The notes: a model not told the origin generated them from the letters alone. A stretch of DNA of 33,905 bases from Synechococcus sp. 1G10 (GCF_002252625.1 NZ_NQKW01000025.1:1-33905); one strand, 5' to 3'. Positions 24,121 to 30,789 are shown, counted from the stretch's first letter. Translations and numbers: made by a program.

Positions 24121-25200
24121 TTACGCGCGGATTGTCAGACCGGTAGGGTTATTCAGGTCAGAATGCAGTATAACTTGATCGGCAGAAACATTCCCATCTG
24201 CTCCCGAAGGAAATGCTACTAACCTGCCGGATATATCGGAAGCATAAATCCTTCCAGCCTCATCCACTGCAATCCCAAATGGCTCCATAAAATCGATACT
24301 TGAAATAGTACGGGCAGGCGCGACATTTCCATTCGCGCCGGGCGAAAAGATTAAGATTCCGCTTCTCAGGGGATTGGGGTTAGAGGTTGTACTCCGATTG
24401 ATCACGAATAGTTTATCAGTGCCATCAATCCAGATATGACCAGGATTATCTAGGCCTGAATTGCTTCCAGTTATGCTTATGGTGAATGCTGGAGACACAA
24501 AGCTGTTGGCCTGAACCACGAAACCTCTAATCTCGCCTCCATTTGCTTGGGTAGGATCAGAAACAAAAACCATTCCAGATGAGTCCAATGCAATCCCGCA
24601 CAATGCCGAAAGACCCGTTGCAAGCCCTCCGGAAGGCTGACTTAGCATAGGAGTTGATGGACTAAGTGCTGCACTGGTCGAGAATTCAACTACTGTGCCC
24701 TCCCCTTCAATTCCGTTTGCAACCAACACATTGGCGGGATTATTGCGTCTAACTAGTGCAATCGGATTTCTAAGCGAATCTAGGGGAATGACGCCAGGAC
24801 TAATGCTTACTGATTGGATGGTGAAGAGTGGAGGAGCATCGCCGTGTGCGTCTTCAGCATAAACAGTTATGAATGGCTCGTCGACACCCGGTATCGCAGG
24901 ACCAAGGTTCGCGACCCATATTCGATTTAATCTGTCAACCGTAACGTCAATTGGGTTTTGCAGGCCAGTAGCATAGCCTTCAATCTTTCTTAGTGGATTA
25001 GTACTGATTCTTCCATTCTCATTTAACTCAAAACCCAGAATGCTATTGCCGCCATGATTTGCTACATAGAGCTCTCGCGCCGGTGCACTAAAGGGAGGCG
25101 GATTGATTCGAGGAAAGAGTATTCTGCCGACGAATAGAAACCCGGATACAATTGCCACCGCAATTAGGACTAAAAAGCCGTTGGCAATTGAATACTCCAT
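24121..25200 (-). CDS. Membrane-anchored beta-propeller (NHL/SMP-30-like) protein
   Basis: I start at the ATG of MEYSIANGFLVLIAVAIVSG, giving 359 residues; 16 codons upstream are open. One membrane helix (about 5-28) is followed by a secreted propeller with recurrent blades: LYVANHGGNSILGFE, RIWVANLG, GIALDSSGMVFVSD, HIWIDGTDKLFVIN, GIAVDEAGRIYASD. The repeated xxVDxxGxIYVxD pattern is that of NHL/SMP-30 six-bladed propellers. Codon use is AT-richer than in the core block, consistent with foreign origin. Ligand unknown; there is no enzyme motif. Confidence 0.85.
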   Translation of the reverse strand: MEYSIANGFLVLIAVAIVSGFLFVGRILFPRINPPPFSAPARELYVANHGGNSILGFELNENGRISTNPLRKIEGYATGLQNPIDVTVDRLNRIWVANLGPAIPGVDEPFITVYAEDAHGDAPPLFTIQSVSISPGVIPLDSLRNPIALVRRNNPANVLVANGIEGEGTVVEFSTSAALSPSTPMLSQPSGGLATGLSALCGIALDSSGMVFVSDPTQANGGEIRGFVVQANSFVSPAFTISITGSNSGLDNPGHIWIDGTDKLFVINRSTTSNPNPLRSGILIFSPGANGNVAPARTISSIDFMEPFGIAVDEAGRIYASDISGRLVAFPSGADGNVSADQVILHSDLNNPTGLTIRA

Positions 25201-25332
25201 TAGGCCTCTTGAATAGTGAGTATTATTACTACGCAAAATGTACCGCAAACCAGATCCATGTCCTGATTTGCCTCTTGAAAGTTAATGCCTGCCAATTAAT
25301 CCAATCACAGGATCTTCTTATAGCTTCACTTT

Positions 25333-25695
25333 TTGCAAAGGCCTCGCCTGGTTAGCAGTAAATCTGCTGATGGCTGGAGCAGCCTTCCCAGCCGGCCATT
25401 AGCCAGGAAAGACGAGGCATGCGAGTGGGTGGCGGCGTTTGTCGACTGGTACAGCCACCCGGGCGGCACCGCCACAGCGGCATCAAATTCGTCACGCCCC
25501 ATCAACCTCACAGCGGAGCCGCCAGCACAATCTGCAAGCAGCGAGCCGATGCCTGCGAGAAGCTCCGTAGGACAAATCCATCACGCTGGAGCCGAACCAC
25601 CCCGCTGCTTGCACCAACCCGTAGAAGTGTGGATCAACAAGCCACCAGAAGAGCCCGAACCGATCTACGCGTTACCCTTAATTCAAGCCGCCTGA
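25333..25695 (+). pseudogene. IS3-family transposase (OrfB) C-terminal remnant with frameshifts
   Basis: Joined across two frameshifts the plus strand reads EACEWVAAFVDWY, then HSGIKFVTPHQ, KQRADACEKLRRTNPSRWSR, then VEVWINKPPEEPEPIYALPL to LIQAA and a stop at 25693-25695. WV-X-FVxWYN-HRHSGIxFVTP is the hallmark C-terminal rve/DDE part of IS3-group transposases (IS407/IS2-like), followed by the usual WxNPP tail. Only about the last 120 residues remain; no matching OrfA or terminal repeats were identified. Confidence 0.8.
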
Positions 25696-25771
25696 GTGGC
25701 AGCCAAGGAGTGACAACCTCCCTGAAAGTCACCGGGCCTGCTTAGACTTGAGGGAACTTACGGATTGGCTT

Positions 25772-26413
25772 ATGCTATCAACGAAAAGACTTACGCGCGC
25801 ATTCCTTGCCTCACTTGTAACCGCATCTCCTTTTCTGTATCAAGACTCTGTGCTTGGCCAGGTTTTTGACGCCCTCTGCGAAGGTGACACGAAGTGCAAG
25901 ATTATAGTTGGCGATCAACTTCTCTCGGCAGGCTCAACCAATGTGCCAGCAAATAGAATTATCTCATGGGGTGAGACTGAGGCCAAATCAAAAAGAAAGC
26001 CAGAGCTTTGCCTGCTAAGCATCACTGCATGCGCCCTGACTATCTTTCATGATTATCGTTACTATGTTGATTATGCGACGGCTGATGGCGAATTGAGAAA
26101 GCTAGACTTCCGGTTTATCAATGACAAGCCTGCTAAGCAGCTGTCTCGCAAGCTGACATCTCTTACCAATCTCGCAAGCGGTCAAACCAGTGAAAAAACT
26201 GCGAGTTGGGCTGATGCAAGACGAGGAGAAGTTAAATACCAGAAATTTGTCGAAAGCCTAAATTGCTCACCGACCCTAAAGCCTTACAAGTGTAGCTACA
26301 ACACATATCTAGAGTCAAATCCCGCTGCCAAGGCGTGGGCCAAGGCCAACCCTTCACTAATACAAAGCCAAATGGTTCTAATGAAGGCAATAGAGGTACT
26401 CCCAAAGCCTTAG
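25772..26413 (+). CDS. Secreted hypothetical protein
   Basis: I prefer the ATG of MLSTKRLTRAFLASLVTASP over an upstream TTG because it opens a signal-peptide-like N-terminus (about 30 residues, cleavage possibly near VLGQ). The 213-residue product has paired cysteines (DALCEGDTKCK, LCLLSITACAL, LNCSP/YKCSY). Tyrosine-rich HDYRYYVDYATADGELR suggests beta structure. AT-richer codons than the core block. I recognise no family. Confidence 0.65.
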   Translation: MLSTKRLTRAFLASLVTASPFLYQDSVLGQVFDALCEGDTKCKIIVGDQLLSAGSTNVPANRIISWGETEAKSKRKPELCLLSITACALTIFHDYRYYVDYATADGELRKLDFRFINDKPAKQLSRKLTSLTNLASGQTSEKTASWADARRGEVKYQKFVESLNCSPTLKPYKCSYNTYLESNPAAKAWAKANPSLIQSQMVLMKAIEVLPKP

Positions 26414-26632
26414 TCTACACTCATGTAACACGAGAGGCCCCCCATTTCAGGAAAGATGTCACCCAACTTATTCGTACACCCGGGGGCTTGAGGACATGAC
26501 TAATGCGCGGATATAGCGAGGCCGTCAGGGCTGATGTGAGGAGGTAGATGAGCCCGCCGCACAGGCAGAGCGTGGCCCGGATGTCAGAGGAGTTGGGCAC
26601 GATCTTATCCGTGAGATGACAGATGCTCGGGC
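26414..26632. other. Gap with a doubtful TTG-started frame
   Basis: A minus frame 26421-26636 begins at a TTG overlapping the stop of the next gene (TTGA) and contains a hydrophobic stretch (CLCGGLIYLLTSALTASLYP). It may be a decayed membrane protein at the end of the operon. No other support. Confidence 0.3.
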
Positions 26633-26812
26633 TCAACAGTCACCAGTCGCCTCACCGCCCAGCGCGATCACGACCCGATGCAACTCCTCCATCTGGTCCA
26701 AAAGCTCCACTCGCTCCGCTGACGTTGAAGACGGATCGCGGATCTGGGCCATGATCTCCGCAAGCTCCAATAGCAGTGCATCACGCCGAACCAGGCGGTC
26801 ATCAGGGTCCAT
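26633..26812 (-). CDS. Small helical protein (59 aa)
   Basis: The ATG of MDPDDRLVRRDALLLELAEI overlaps the stop of the upstream 30-codon gene (TGATG); a GTG one codon earlier is also possible. The peptide is acidic and almost wholly helical (LLELAEIMAQIRD, AERVELLDQMEELHRVVIAL), like a short coiled coil. A similar small acidic helical protein lies at 31592-31771. Function unknown; it may be an accessory or dimerisation partner of the GIY-YIG protein upstream. Confidence 0.55.
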   Translation of the reverse strand: MDPDDRLVRRDALLLELAEIMAQIRDPSSTSAERVELLDQMEELHRVVIALGGEATGDC

Positions 26813-26904
26813 CACTCAGTGCCCAGGTCCAGCTCATCGGCCAGGGCCAGCACAGCGCCGAGCGTTAAAGGGATCACTGTACGTTCATGTTTCTGGCTGA
26901 TCAT
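26812..26904 (-). CDS. Microprotein between two overlapping genes (30 aa)
   Basis: The ATG overlaps the TGA of the GIY-YIG-like gene, and its TGA overlaps the ATG of the next gene. The peptide MISQKHERTVIPLTLGAVLA ends LADELDLGTE. It is too short for family assignment. Its position, filling exactly the space between two genes by stop/start overlaps on both sides, is the main evidence. Confidence 0.5.
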   Translation of the reverse strand: MISQKHERTVIPLTLGAVLALADELDLGTE

Positions 26905-27617
26905 CACTGACCCATCGCTGCCATCAGCGCAGCAAGCTGAGGGTCAGTCAGGTGGAACAGCTCGCGGTTGCCCGCACCAGTCACTTTCTGGTCTTTGATC
27001 TGCCTATGGATGGCCTTTTCGATGGCGACCGCTTGGTCCATGCTCTGCACCTTCATCAGTTGCAGCGTCACGGCTGGCACGGGCAGCACGTTCTGCTCCG
27101 CATCACGACGGTCGGGGTTGTTGGTGATGCCTACCTTCAGCCAGCGGGTGCCGTCTGCCAGGGTCCATTGCTTGAGATAGACGAAACCACAGGTCTGTGA
27201 GCGTGCGTCGTTGATTGCGGCGGCAATGCTCGCGGCAAGTGCGTTGTCCGCGCCTGCCACTTGCGGGCGGGTGGCTTGGGCAAGCCTGGCTGATTTTTCG
27301 GCTTTGAGCTTGGCTTTGATGATGTGGGTTCGGTGCTGCTTTAGTTCTAGTTCTACAACTTCTAATCGCGCTTTGTATTTTTTAAAGAAAGGGAATTCGC
27401 TGCTCATGTGCGCCATTCTCTTAAGCAGTTGGTTGATGATGGCGATGGCTTCCTCGGTTTCCGCGAGGGTGAGTTTGCTTGCCTTGAGTCGACATGCCTG
27501 GTTGCAACGCGAGGTGGTAGCCGCCTGGCAGTTCCCTGTTGTCCAGCCGAGCAGGTTGGGGGCTGCGATGGGTTCGTAGGCTTTATGTCCCCACGGATCG
27601 GGAAGGGCGTCGGTCAT
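26904..27617 (-). CDS. GIY-YIG/T5orf172-like nuclease-domain protein 1
   Basis: I start at the ATG of MTDALPDPWGHKAYEP (237 residues), directly behind the hairpin leader; the open frame upstream overlaps other features. The N-terminal half has a coiled-coil-like helix (about 80-115). The C-terminal domain (144-203) reads GFVYLK ... RWLKVGITNNPDRR ... QAVAIEKAIHRQ, corresponding to the GIY, YIG (here KVG), Arg and Glu positions of T5orf172/MUG113-type GIY-YIG domains. This subgroup is common in phages and islands. Activity is plausible but unproven. Confidence 0.75.
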   Translation of the reverse strand: MTDALPDPWGHKAYEPIAAPNLLGWTTGNCQAATTSRCNQACRLKASKLTLAETEEAIAIINQLLKRMAHMSSEFPFFKKYKARLEVVELELKQHRTHIIKAKLKAEKSARLAQATRPQVAGADNALAASIAAAINDARSQTCGFVYLKQWTLADGTRWLKVGITNNPDRRDAEQNVLPVPAVTLQLMKVQSMDQAVAIEKAIHRQIKDQKVTGAGNRELFHLTDPQLAALMAAMGQ

Positions 27618-27651
27618 GGGTCGGTAGGTGTGGCGTGGAAAGGAATGGGAT

Positions 27652-27669
27652 GCCCCGATTGCTCGGGGC
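27652..27669 (-). promoter_or_regulatory. GC hairpin leader, copy 1
   Basis: GCCCCGATTGCTCGGGGC: 7-bp stem, 4-nt loop, 34 nt before the start codon at 27617 and after the stop of the zinc-ribbon gene (27680). Flanks GTGGAAAGGAATGGGATGCC and GGCGGGCG (plus strand) recur in copies 2 and 3. Confidence 0.65.
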
Positions 27670-27679
27670 GGGCGTTGGG

Positions 27680-27862
27680 TCAGGAGGTGCAGCGGAGACA
27701 GCGCCACGCCGTCCCCTCTGGCCTCCGCATACAGCCGCCCAACACCGCCACCGCCTGACCTGCCTCCACCTGGGCGATGGTCTCGGGGACGGGAAAGCCG
27801 TAGATCACGGGCAGCATGGGGGCAGCGCAACGCGGGCAGAGCGGTGGGTCGGCGGTGGCCAT
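27680..27862 (-). CDS. Small zinc-ribbon protein
   Basis: A 60-residue protein with two zinc knuckles: CPRC at 9-12 and CLRC at 55-58 (WRCLRCTS). Between them MLPVIYGFPVPETIAQVEAG and AVLGGCMRRPEG follow the layout of a widespread family of tiny bacterial zinc-ribbon proteins (PMLPIVYGYP...GGC...WRCxxC). It probably binds one zinc ion; partner unknown. It is preceded by hairpin copy 2 and followed by copy 1. Confidence 0.78.
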   Translation of the reverse strand: MATADPPLCPRCAAPMLPVIYGFPVPETIAQVEAGQAVAVLGGCMRRPEGTAWRCLRCTS

Positions 27863-27894
27863 GGGGCGGCTGTAGTGGCGGTGATTGGCTGGAT

Positions 27895-27913
27895 GCCCCG
27901 ATGCGCTCGGGGC
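27895..27913 (-). promoter_or_regulatory. GC hairpin leader, copy 2
   Basis: GCCCCGATGCGCTCGGGGC (plus strand) forms a perfect 7-bp stem with 5-nt loop, 32 nt before the zinc-ribbon start at 27862 and just after the stop of the 67-aa gene. The conserved neighbourhood extends about 60 bp. Confidence 0.65.
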
Positions 27914-27929
27914 GGGCGGACCGCTGTGG

Positions 27930-28133
27930 TCAATTCATCAGGGCGCTCAGCCGTTCCTCATCCGCCCAGAAGGCATCAGGATCGTGGGGTGGTTCGGTCG
28001 CATCAGCAGGCAGGCGGCTGAACATGCGCAGCTGCGTCATCAGGCGGATGCGCCCTTCACGGCGGCAAAGCTGCTCGTCGGTGAGATCAGGGCGCTCAAG
28101 GCGCAGTTCTTCGATCGAGGGGGGCGGTTGCAT
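27930..28133 (-). CDS. Small hypothetical protein (67 aa)
   Basis: MQPPPSIEELRLERPDLTDE begins a small, charged, helical protein (EQLCRREGRIRLMTQLRMF, DPDAFWADEERLSALMN). No family recognised and no signal peptide. Support comes from good third-position GC, ATG start and position inside the leftward stack with hairpin leaders on both sides. Confidence 0.55.
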   Translation of the reverse strand: MQPPPSIEELRLERPDLTDEQLCRREGRIRLMTQLRMFSRLPADATEPPHDPDAFWADEERLSALMN

Positions 28134-28162
28134 GGCTGTGGCGAGGGTGGCGGTGAAAGGAA

Positions 28163-28182
28163 TCCCCAGATGCGCTCGGGGC
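28163..28182 (-). promoter_or_regulatory. GC hairpin leader, copy 3
   Basis: Plus strand TCCCCAGATGCGCTCGGGGC: the same hairpin with one extra A bulged in the left stem, 29 nt before the start at 28133 and after the stop of the secreted-protein gene at 28196. Upstream flank GGTGGCGGTGAAAGGAAT matches copies 1 and 2. Confidence 0.6.
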
Positions 28183-28195
28183 GGTCGGTGGTGGA

Positions 28196-28603
28196 TCAGC
28201 GAACCGTGAACATGACGGTGGCGTAGCGGCGGGGCGCGGGTTGGCTCGCAGCGCCGCTGCCCATGCGATAGGTGGTGCGGATCGTGTAGTTGCCGGACTC
28301 GGGCAGCCGAACCCCTTGCTTATCGTTTGGGGCGCAGTAGCTGCCGCCGCCGCAGCCCAGCTCACGGCCTGATGGCGTAACGACTGTCCAGGTATAGACC
28401 TGTTCGCTGCTAAGCCAGATGCGCTGCCCTTTTGCCATTCCCAGCGCGAAGCTCTTGTCTGCTGTGAACTCGTCATGCCCTGAGGTCACATAGCCTGCCC
28501 AAAGTCCTGAGTCAGATCCAGCGGCGAAGCGAATCGGGGTCTGGGCGCAGACAGGGCTTACCGTCAGGGCGACGGCAGCGGCGATGGCGACAAAACGGTT
28601 CAC
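28196..28603 (-). CDS. Small secreted beta-sandwich-like protein
   Basis: GTG-started; residues 1-20 (MNRFVAIAAAVALTVSPVCA) are a signal peptide. The 115-residue mature domain (FAAGSDSGLWAGYVTSGHDE, GMAKGQRIWL, WTVVTPSGRELGCGGGSYCA, RLPESGNYTIRTTYR) has the strand rhythm of prepeptidase C-terminal (PPC)-like sandwich domains. A disulfide between the CGGGSYC cysteines is possible. It follows one copy of the 165-bp duplication. Function unknown. Confidence 0.72.
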   Translation of the reverse strand: MNRFVAIAAAVALTVSPVCAQTPIRFAAGSDSGLWAGYVTSGHDEFTADKSFALGMAKGQRIWLSSEQVYTWTVVTPSGRELGCGGGSYCAPNDKQGVRLPESGNYTIRTTYRMGSGAASQPAPRRYATVMFTVR

Positions 28604-28623
28604 GGCTTGATTTGCTGGTGTGA

Positions 28624-28788
28624 ATTGGTGGCTGGACTTACGAGCCTTGGATGCGTCGGACTAGGGGCGACCATGCGGACCCGCATTGAACGCATCACCG
28701 TCGGGTACCCACTCTTGAACCGTCTGCATGGCATCCACCTGATCAACTTCCTCGGGTGGCACTGTCTGGTTCTGGGCAGGCTCTGCCA
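28624..28788 (+). repeat. 165-bp direct repeat, copy 1
   Basis: Starts ATTGGTGGCTGGACTTACG and contains CGCATTGAACGCATCACCGT and GGGTACCCACTCTTGAACCG; ends near TTCTGGGCAGGCTCTGCC. It matches 29780-29941 over its whole length with small indels. On the minus strand it precedes the gene starting at 28603. Confidence 0.88.
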
Positions 28789-28792
28789 ACAT
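28661..28792 (-). CDS. Microprotein inside repeat copy 1 (43 aa)
   Basis: The ATG is two bases after the TGA of the upstream gene. The peptide (MLAEPAQNQTVPPEEVDQVD, then AMQTVQEWVPDGDAFNAGPHGRP) is acidic. The corresponding frame in the second repeat keeps TVQEWVPDGDAFNAG, including a synonymous GAG/GAA change, but has TAG for the preceding glutamine. This suggests it was coding in the ancestor. Function unknown. Confidence 0.45.
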   Translation of the reverse strand: MLAEPAQNQTVPPEEVDQVDAMQTVQEWVPDGDAFNAGPHGRP

Positions 28793-28794
28793 GG

Positions 28795-29064
28795 TCAGAT
28801 GGCCCTGAACAGCTTGAGCTGGGGCACTGCGTAGTTGGTCACGAACGACCTGTCGATGGTGAACTGAGGCTTGCCCTGCAGCGACTTTTTGTTGGTTCGG
28901 TGGTTGAGCCCTGTCGCCAGCGCCCTAACGGTCATCGGTCCATTGGCCATGAGCCGGTGGAACATGAGGTCAATGGTGCTCTGGATGTTGTTGAGCCTGG
29001 CGACTTGGTATGAGGCGAACACCCTGGATGTGAGATCAATGAGCTGTGAGTCTGAGAGCGGCAT
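28795..29064 (-). CDS. Small hypothetical protein (89 aa), possibly helix-turn-helix
   Basis: MPLSDSQLIDLTSRVFASYQ opens a helical protein; GPMTVRALATGLNHRTNKKSL could be a helix-turn-helix segment followed by a TIDRSFVTNYAV strand region. No family recognised. It lies 36 bp after the GIY-YIG-like gene 2 and two bases before the microprotein gene. Confidence 0.55.
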   Translation of the reverse strand: MPLSDSQLIDLTSRVFASYQVARLNNIQSTIDLMFHRLMANGPMTVRALATGLNHRTNKKSLQGKPQFTIDRSFVTNYAVPQLKLFRAI

Positions 29065-29100
29065 TGTGAATGGTGGGGTGGATTGGATGGATGAGACGAT

Positions 29101-29763
29101 TTATGGCTTGGTGGCCATCGCGGCTTTCTGCTGGCAGATGACGAGCTGAGACGGCCACATACGCATGTGGCGAACAGCAAACTCCCAAGGGCCCAACGCT
29201 TGTAAGTCGTTGTGCAGCTCCTCGATAATCGGCACCATGTCCTCAGCGGGCATGGTACGGATCTCGCTAAGACCAACCCAGTGCGCCATGTCGGCTGGGT
29301 ATTGTGTGCCACCGCGAGTGGCCTCCAGAACTGCTTGCTCCAAGAGGAACGCATCGCGACGAGTGGCGAAAGCGATTCGCAGCCGCTCGTCTCCATACTC
29401 CCCTTGAGCGTTGGTGGCTCTGATAGAAGGGTCGATTGAAATGCCGACCTTGCAATGGGTGTCGCTGTAGCGTTTCAGCTTGAACAGGTACAGATAGGTC
29501 TTGCACTCAGCGGATACCCGGAAGCGGCCAGTCCTATCGATCACATGCTGCATGTTGTCGGACTTGCAGGTGTTGGCACCGGAGATGCCTGCACCAACGA
29601 TGCGGCTTCCCATGACGGCGGCGCGTACGCCGTATGCCGCCGCGAGATCGCCGACGGACTCACCACCCAAGTAGCGGTGGCAGATGATTTCAAGCTCGGT
29701 TGGCTCGGCGTAGGGGTTGATCAGATCAACCTCAGTGGGGTCGTGGTAACGAGTGATGATCAT
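29101..29763 (-). CDS. GIY-YIG/T5orf172-like protein 2 with N-terminal helix-turn-helix
   Basis: A 220-residue protein. Residues 29-57 (HRYLGGESVGDLAAAYGVRA AVMGSRIVG) look like a helix-turn-helix. Residues 89-150 read TYLYLFKLKRYSDTHCKVGI SIDPSIR ... RDAFLLEQAVLEATRGG, again fitting the GIY (YLY), YIG (KVG), Arg and Glu positions of T5orf172-like domains. The rest (MAHWVGLSEIRTMPAEDMV) is unassigned. It is the second such protein in 3 kb, and both are in the leftward stack. Repeat copy 2 lies just upstream. Confidence 0.68.
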   Translation of the reverse strand: MIITRYHDPTEVDLINPYAEPTELEIICHRYLGGESVGDLAAAYGVRAAVMGSRIVGAGISGANTCKSDNMQHVIDRTGRFRVSAECKTYLYLFKLKRYSDTHCKVGISIDPSIRATNAQGEYGDERLRIAFATRRDAFLLEQAVLEATRGGTQYPADMAHWVGLSEIRTMPAEDMVPIIEELHNDLQALGPWEFAVRHMRMWPSQLVICQQKAAMATKP

Positions 29764-29779
29764 TGTTGAGAGTGTTTAG

Positions 29780-29941
29780 ATTGGTGGCTGGACTTGCGTG
29801 CCTTGGATGCGTCGGGGTAGGGCCTTCTTCACACCCGCATTGAACGCATCACCGTCGGGTACCCATTCTTGAACCGTCTACGTGGCATCCATCCGATCAC
29901 CACCTCGGATGGCGCTCTCTGGTTCTGGGCAGGCCCTGCCA
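29780..29941 (+). repeat. 165-bp direct repeat, copy 2
   Basis: Matches 28624-28788 with the core CGCATTGAACGCATCACCGT-CGGGTACCCATTC intact. On the minus strand it ends 16 bp before the start of the gene at 29763 and follows the stop of the secreted-protein gene at 29950. The reading frame of copy 1 is broken here by a 1-bp indel and a TAG. Confidence 0.88.
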
Positions 29942-29949
29942 GCGGGTGA

Positions 29950-30327
29950 TCAATAATTAATGACACCGGAGTAGTCCGGTGCCTCGGGCTCGGTGGTCGC
30001 TACTGGCACCTTCAATGCGCGGCGCATCGAGGCCTGGTTTTCACCGGGGCAGATCGCATAGGCCATTACTTCACCGTTTGTCTTCGTCGAAATCGGAAGC
30101 CAGCCAGAGCCGGTATTGAACTGCCAGGTTGGGCAATGGAAAGATACGACCACAGCCGGTCCTGATGCGAGGCTAAGAGTTAGTGATTTCACGCCTTTGC
30201 CGTGATCTTTTACTGAGTTGAAATCAAAGGAATGCCCTTTGGACAGTGGGACCCACTGGGGGTAGGCCATTGCGGGAGCCGGTGCCAACAGTGCGGCCGC
30301 GGCGAAGATGGAAAGAAAGCGGTTCAT
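29950..30327 (-). CDS. Secreted protein, surface-adhesin-E-like, paralogue 2
   Basis: Signal peptide MNRFLSIFAAAALLAPAPAMA, then YPQWVPLSKGHSFDFNSVKD-HGKGVKSLTLSL, matching 23156-23569 in the YPQW, DFNS-KDHGxGV and cysteine positions (FHCPTWQF, AICPGE). 125 residues, C-terminal part acidic and proline-containing. It is the first gene of the leftward stack and sits 71 bp from the double palindrome d/e. Function unknown; it resembles surface-adhesin E-like domains only weakly. Confidence 0.75.
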   Translation of the reverse strand: MNRFLSIFAAAALLAPAPAMAYPQWVPLSKGHSFDFNSVKDHGKGVKSLTLSLASGPAVVVSFHCPTWQFNTGSGWLPISTKTNGEVMAYAICPGENQASMRRALKVPVATTEPEAPDYSGVINY

Positions 30328-30522
30328 GGGTTTGCGGTGGTGAAGCGGCGGCGGTGGTTGCTTCGTCCCTTCACAATCCCCCGGACGCCCCCACCGCTAC
30401 ATCCCCCAGCCGGGGGATCACCCGCAAGATCCCCCAAGTGGGGGAGAGATCGATCCCTTCGTGCTGGATCAGCGGGTGTGCCCACGGCGGGTCAGACGGA
30501 TGACCAACGCGCAACAGCTCCT
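30328..30522. other. Upstream region of the leftward stack
   Basis: Contains the double palindrome listed at 30399-30447. No gene recognised; plus-strand frames here are shadows or lead into the IS481 remnant. The promoter of the leftward gene stack is likely in this interval, but I cannot point to a -10/-35 pair. Confidence 0.35.
30399..30447 (+). repeat. Double palindrome of the ATCCCCC-N4-GGGGGAT family (copies d and e)
   Basis: ATCCCCCAGCCGGGGGAT (30401-30418) and ATCCCCCAAGTGGGGGAG (30429-30446) stand 10 bp apart; the unit equals the reverse complement of 21141-21187. The preceding CCCCACCGCTACATCCCCC matches copy b. Confidence 0.82.
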
Positions 30523-30744
30523 AGGCGAACCAGTCCCTACACGCCTCGAACAAACGGCAAGGCGGAGCGATTCATCAAGACAATCCTGGCCGAGTGGGCC
30601 TACGCGATGGCCTACGCCAATTCAGACGATCGGAACCGGTAGCTACCCAGCTATCTGGCGATCTAAACCGGGCGCAGGTGCCACATGGTCTGGGAAGGTC
30701 TTACCCCCTTTGAGCAGCTCAGCCTGCTGCGGGCTGCTGAATGA
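30523..30744 (+). pseudogene. IS481-type transposase C-terminal remnant
   Basis: The frame reads SPYTPRTNGKAERFIKTILA EWAYAMAYANSDDRNR, a TAG, LPSYLAI, a TAA, then GRRCHMVWEGLTPFEQLSLL RAAE and TGA. YTPRxNGKAERFxxTxxxEWAYA is the catalytic-Glu region of IS481-family integrases. A TGG-to-TAG and a TAC-to-TAA change account for both stops, so the stretch has decayed in place. The first 200 or more residues are absent. Confidence 0.82.
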
Positions 30745-30789
30745 CCTGAAGGGAAATCACACCTAGGATCCGCGAACCCTGGTCCAAGC

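Noticed and set aside
25333-25745. Two overlapping plus frames as new proteins
   Set aside because: Joined across frames they give an IS3-family transposase C-terminus, so they are pieces of one broken gene.
27640-28190. Integron cassette array with attC sites between the small genes
   Set aside because: The hairpins recur between genes, but paired RYYYAAC/GTTRRRY boxes are not consistently present (only one GTTGGGT near 27674), no intI is seen, and a copy occurs as a leader at 23118 without an upstream gene.
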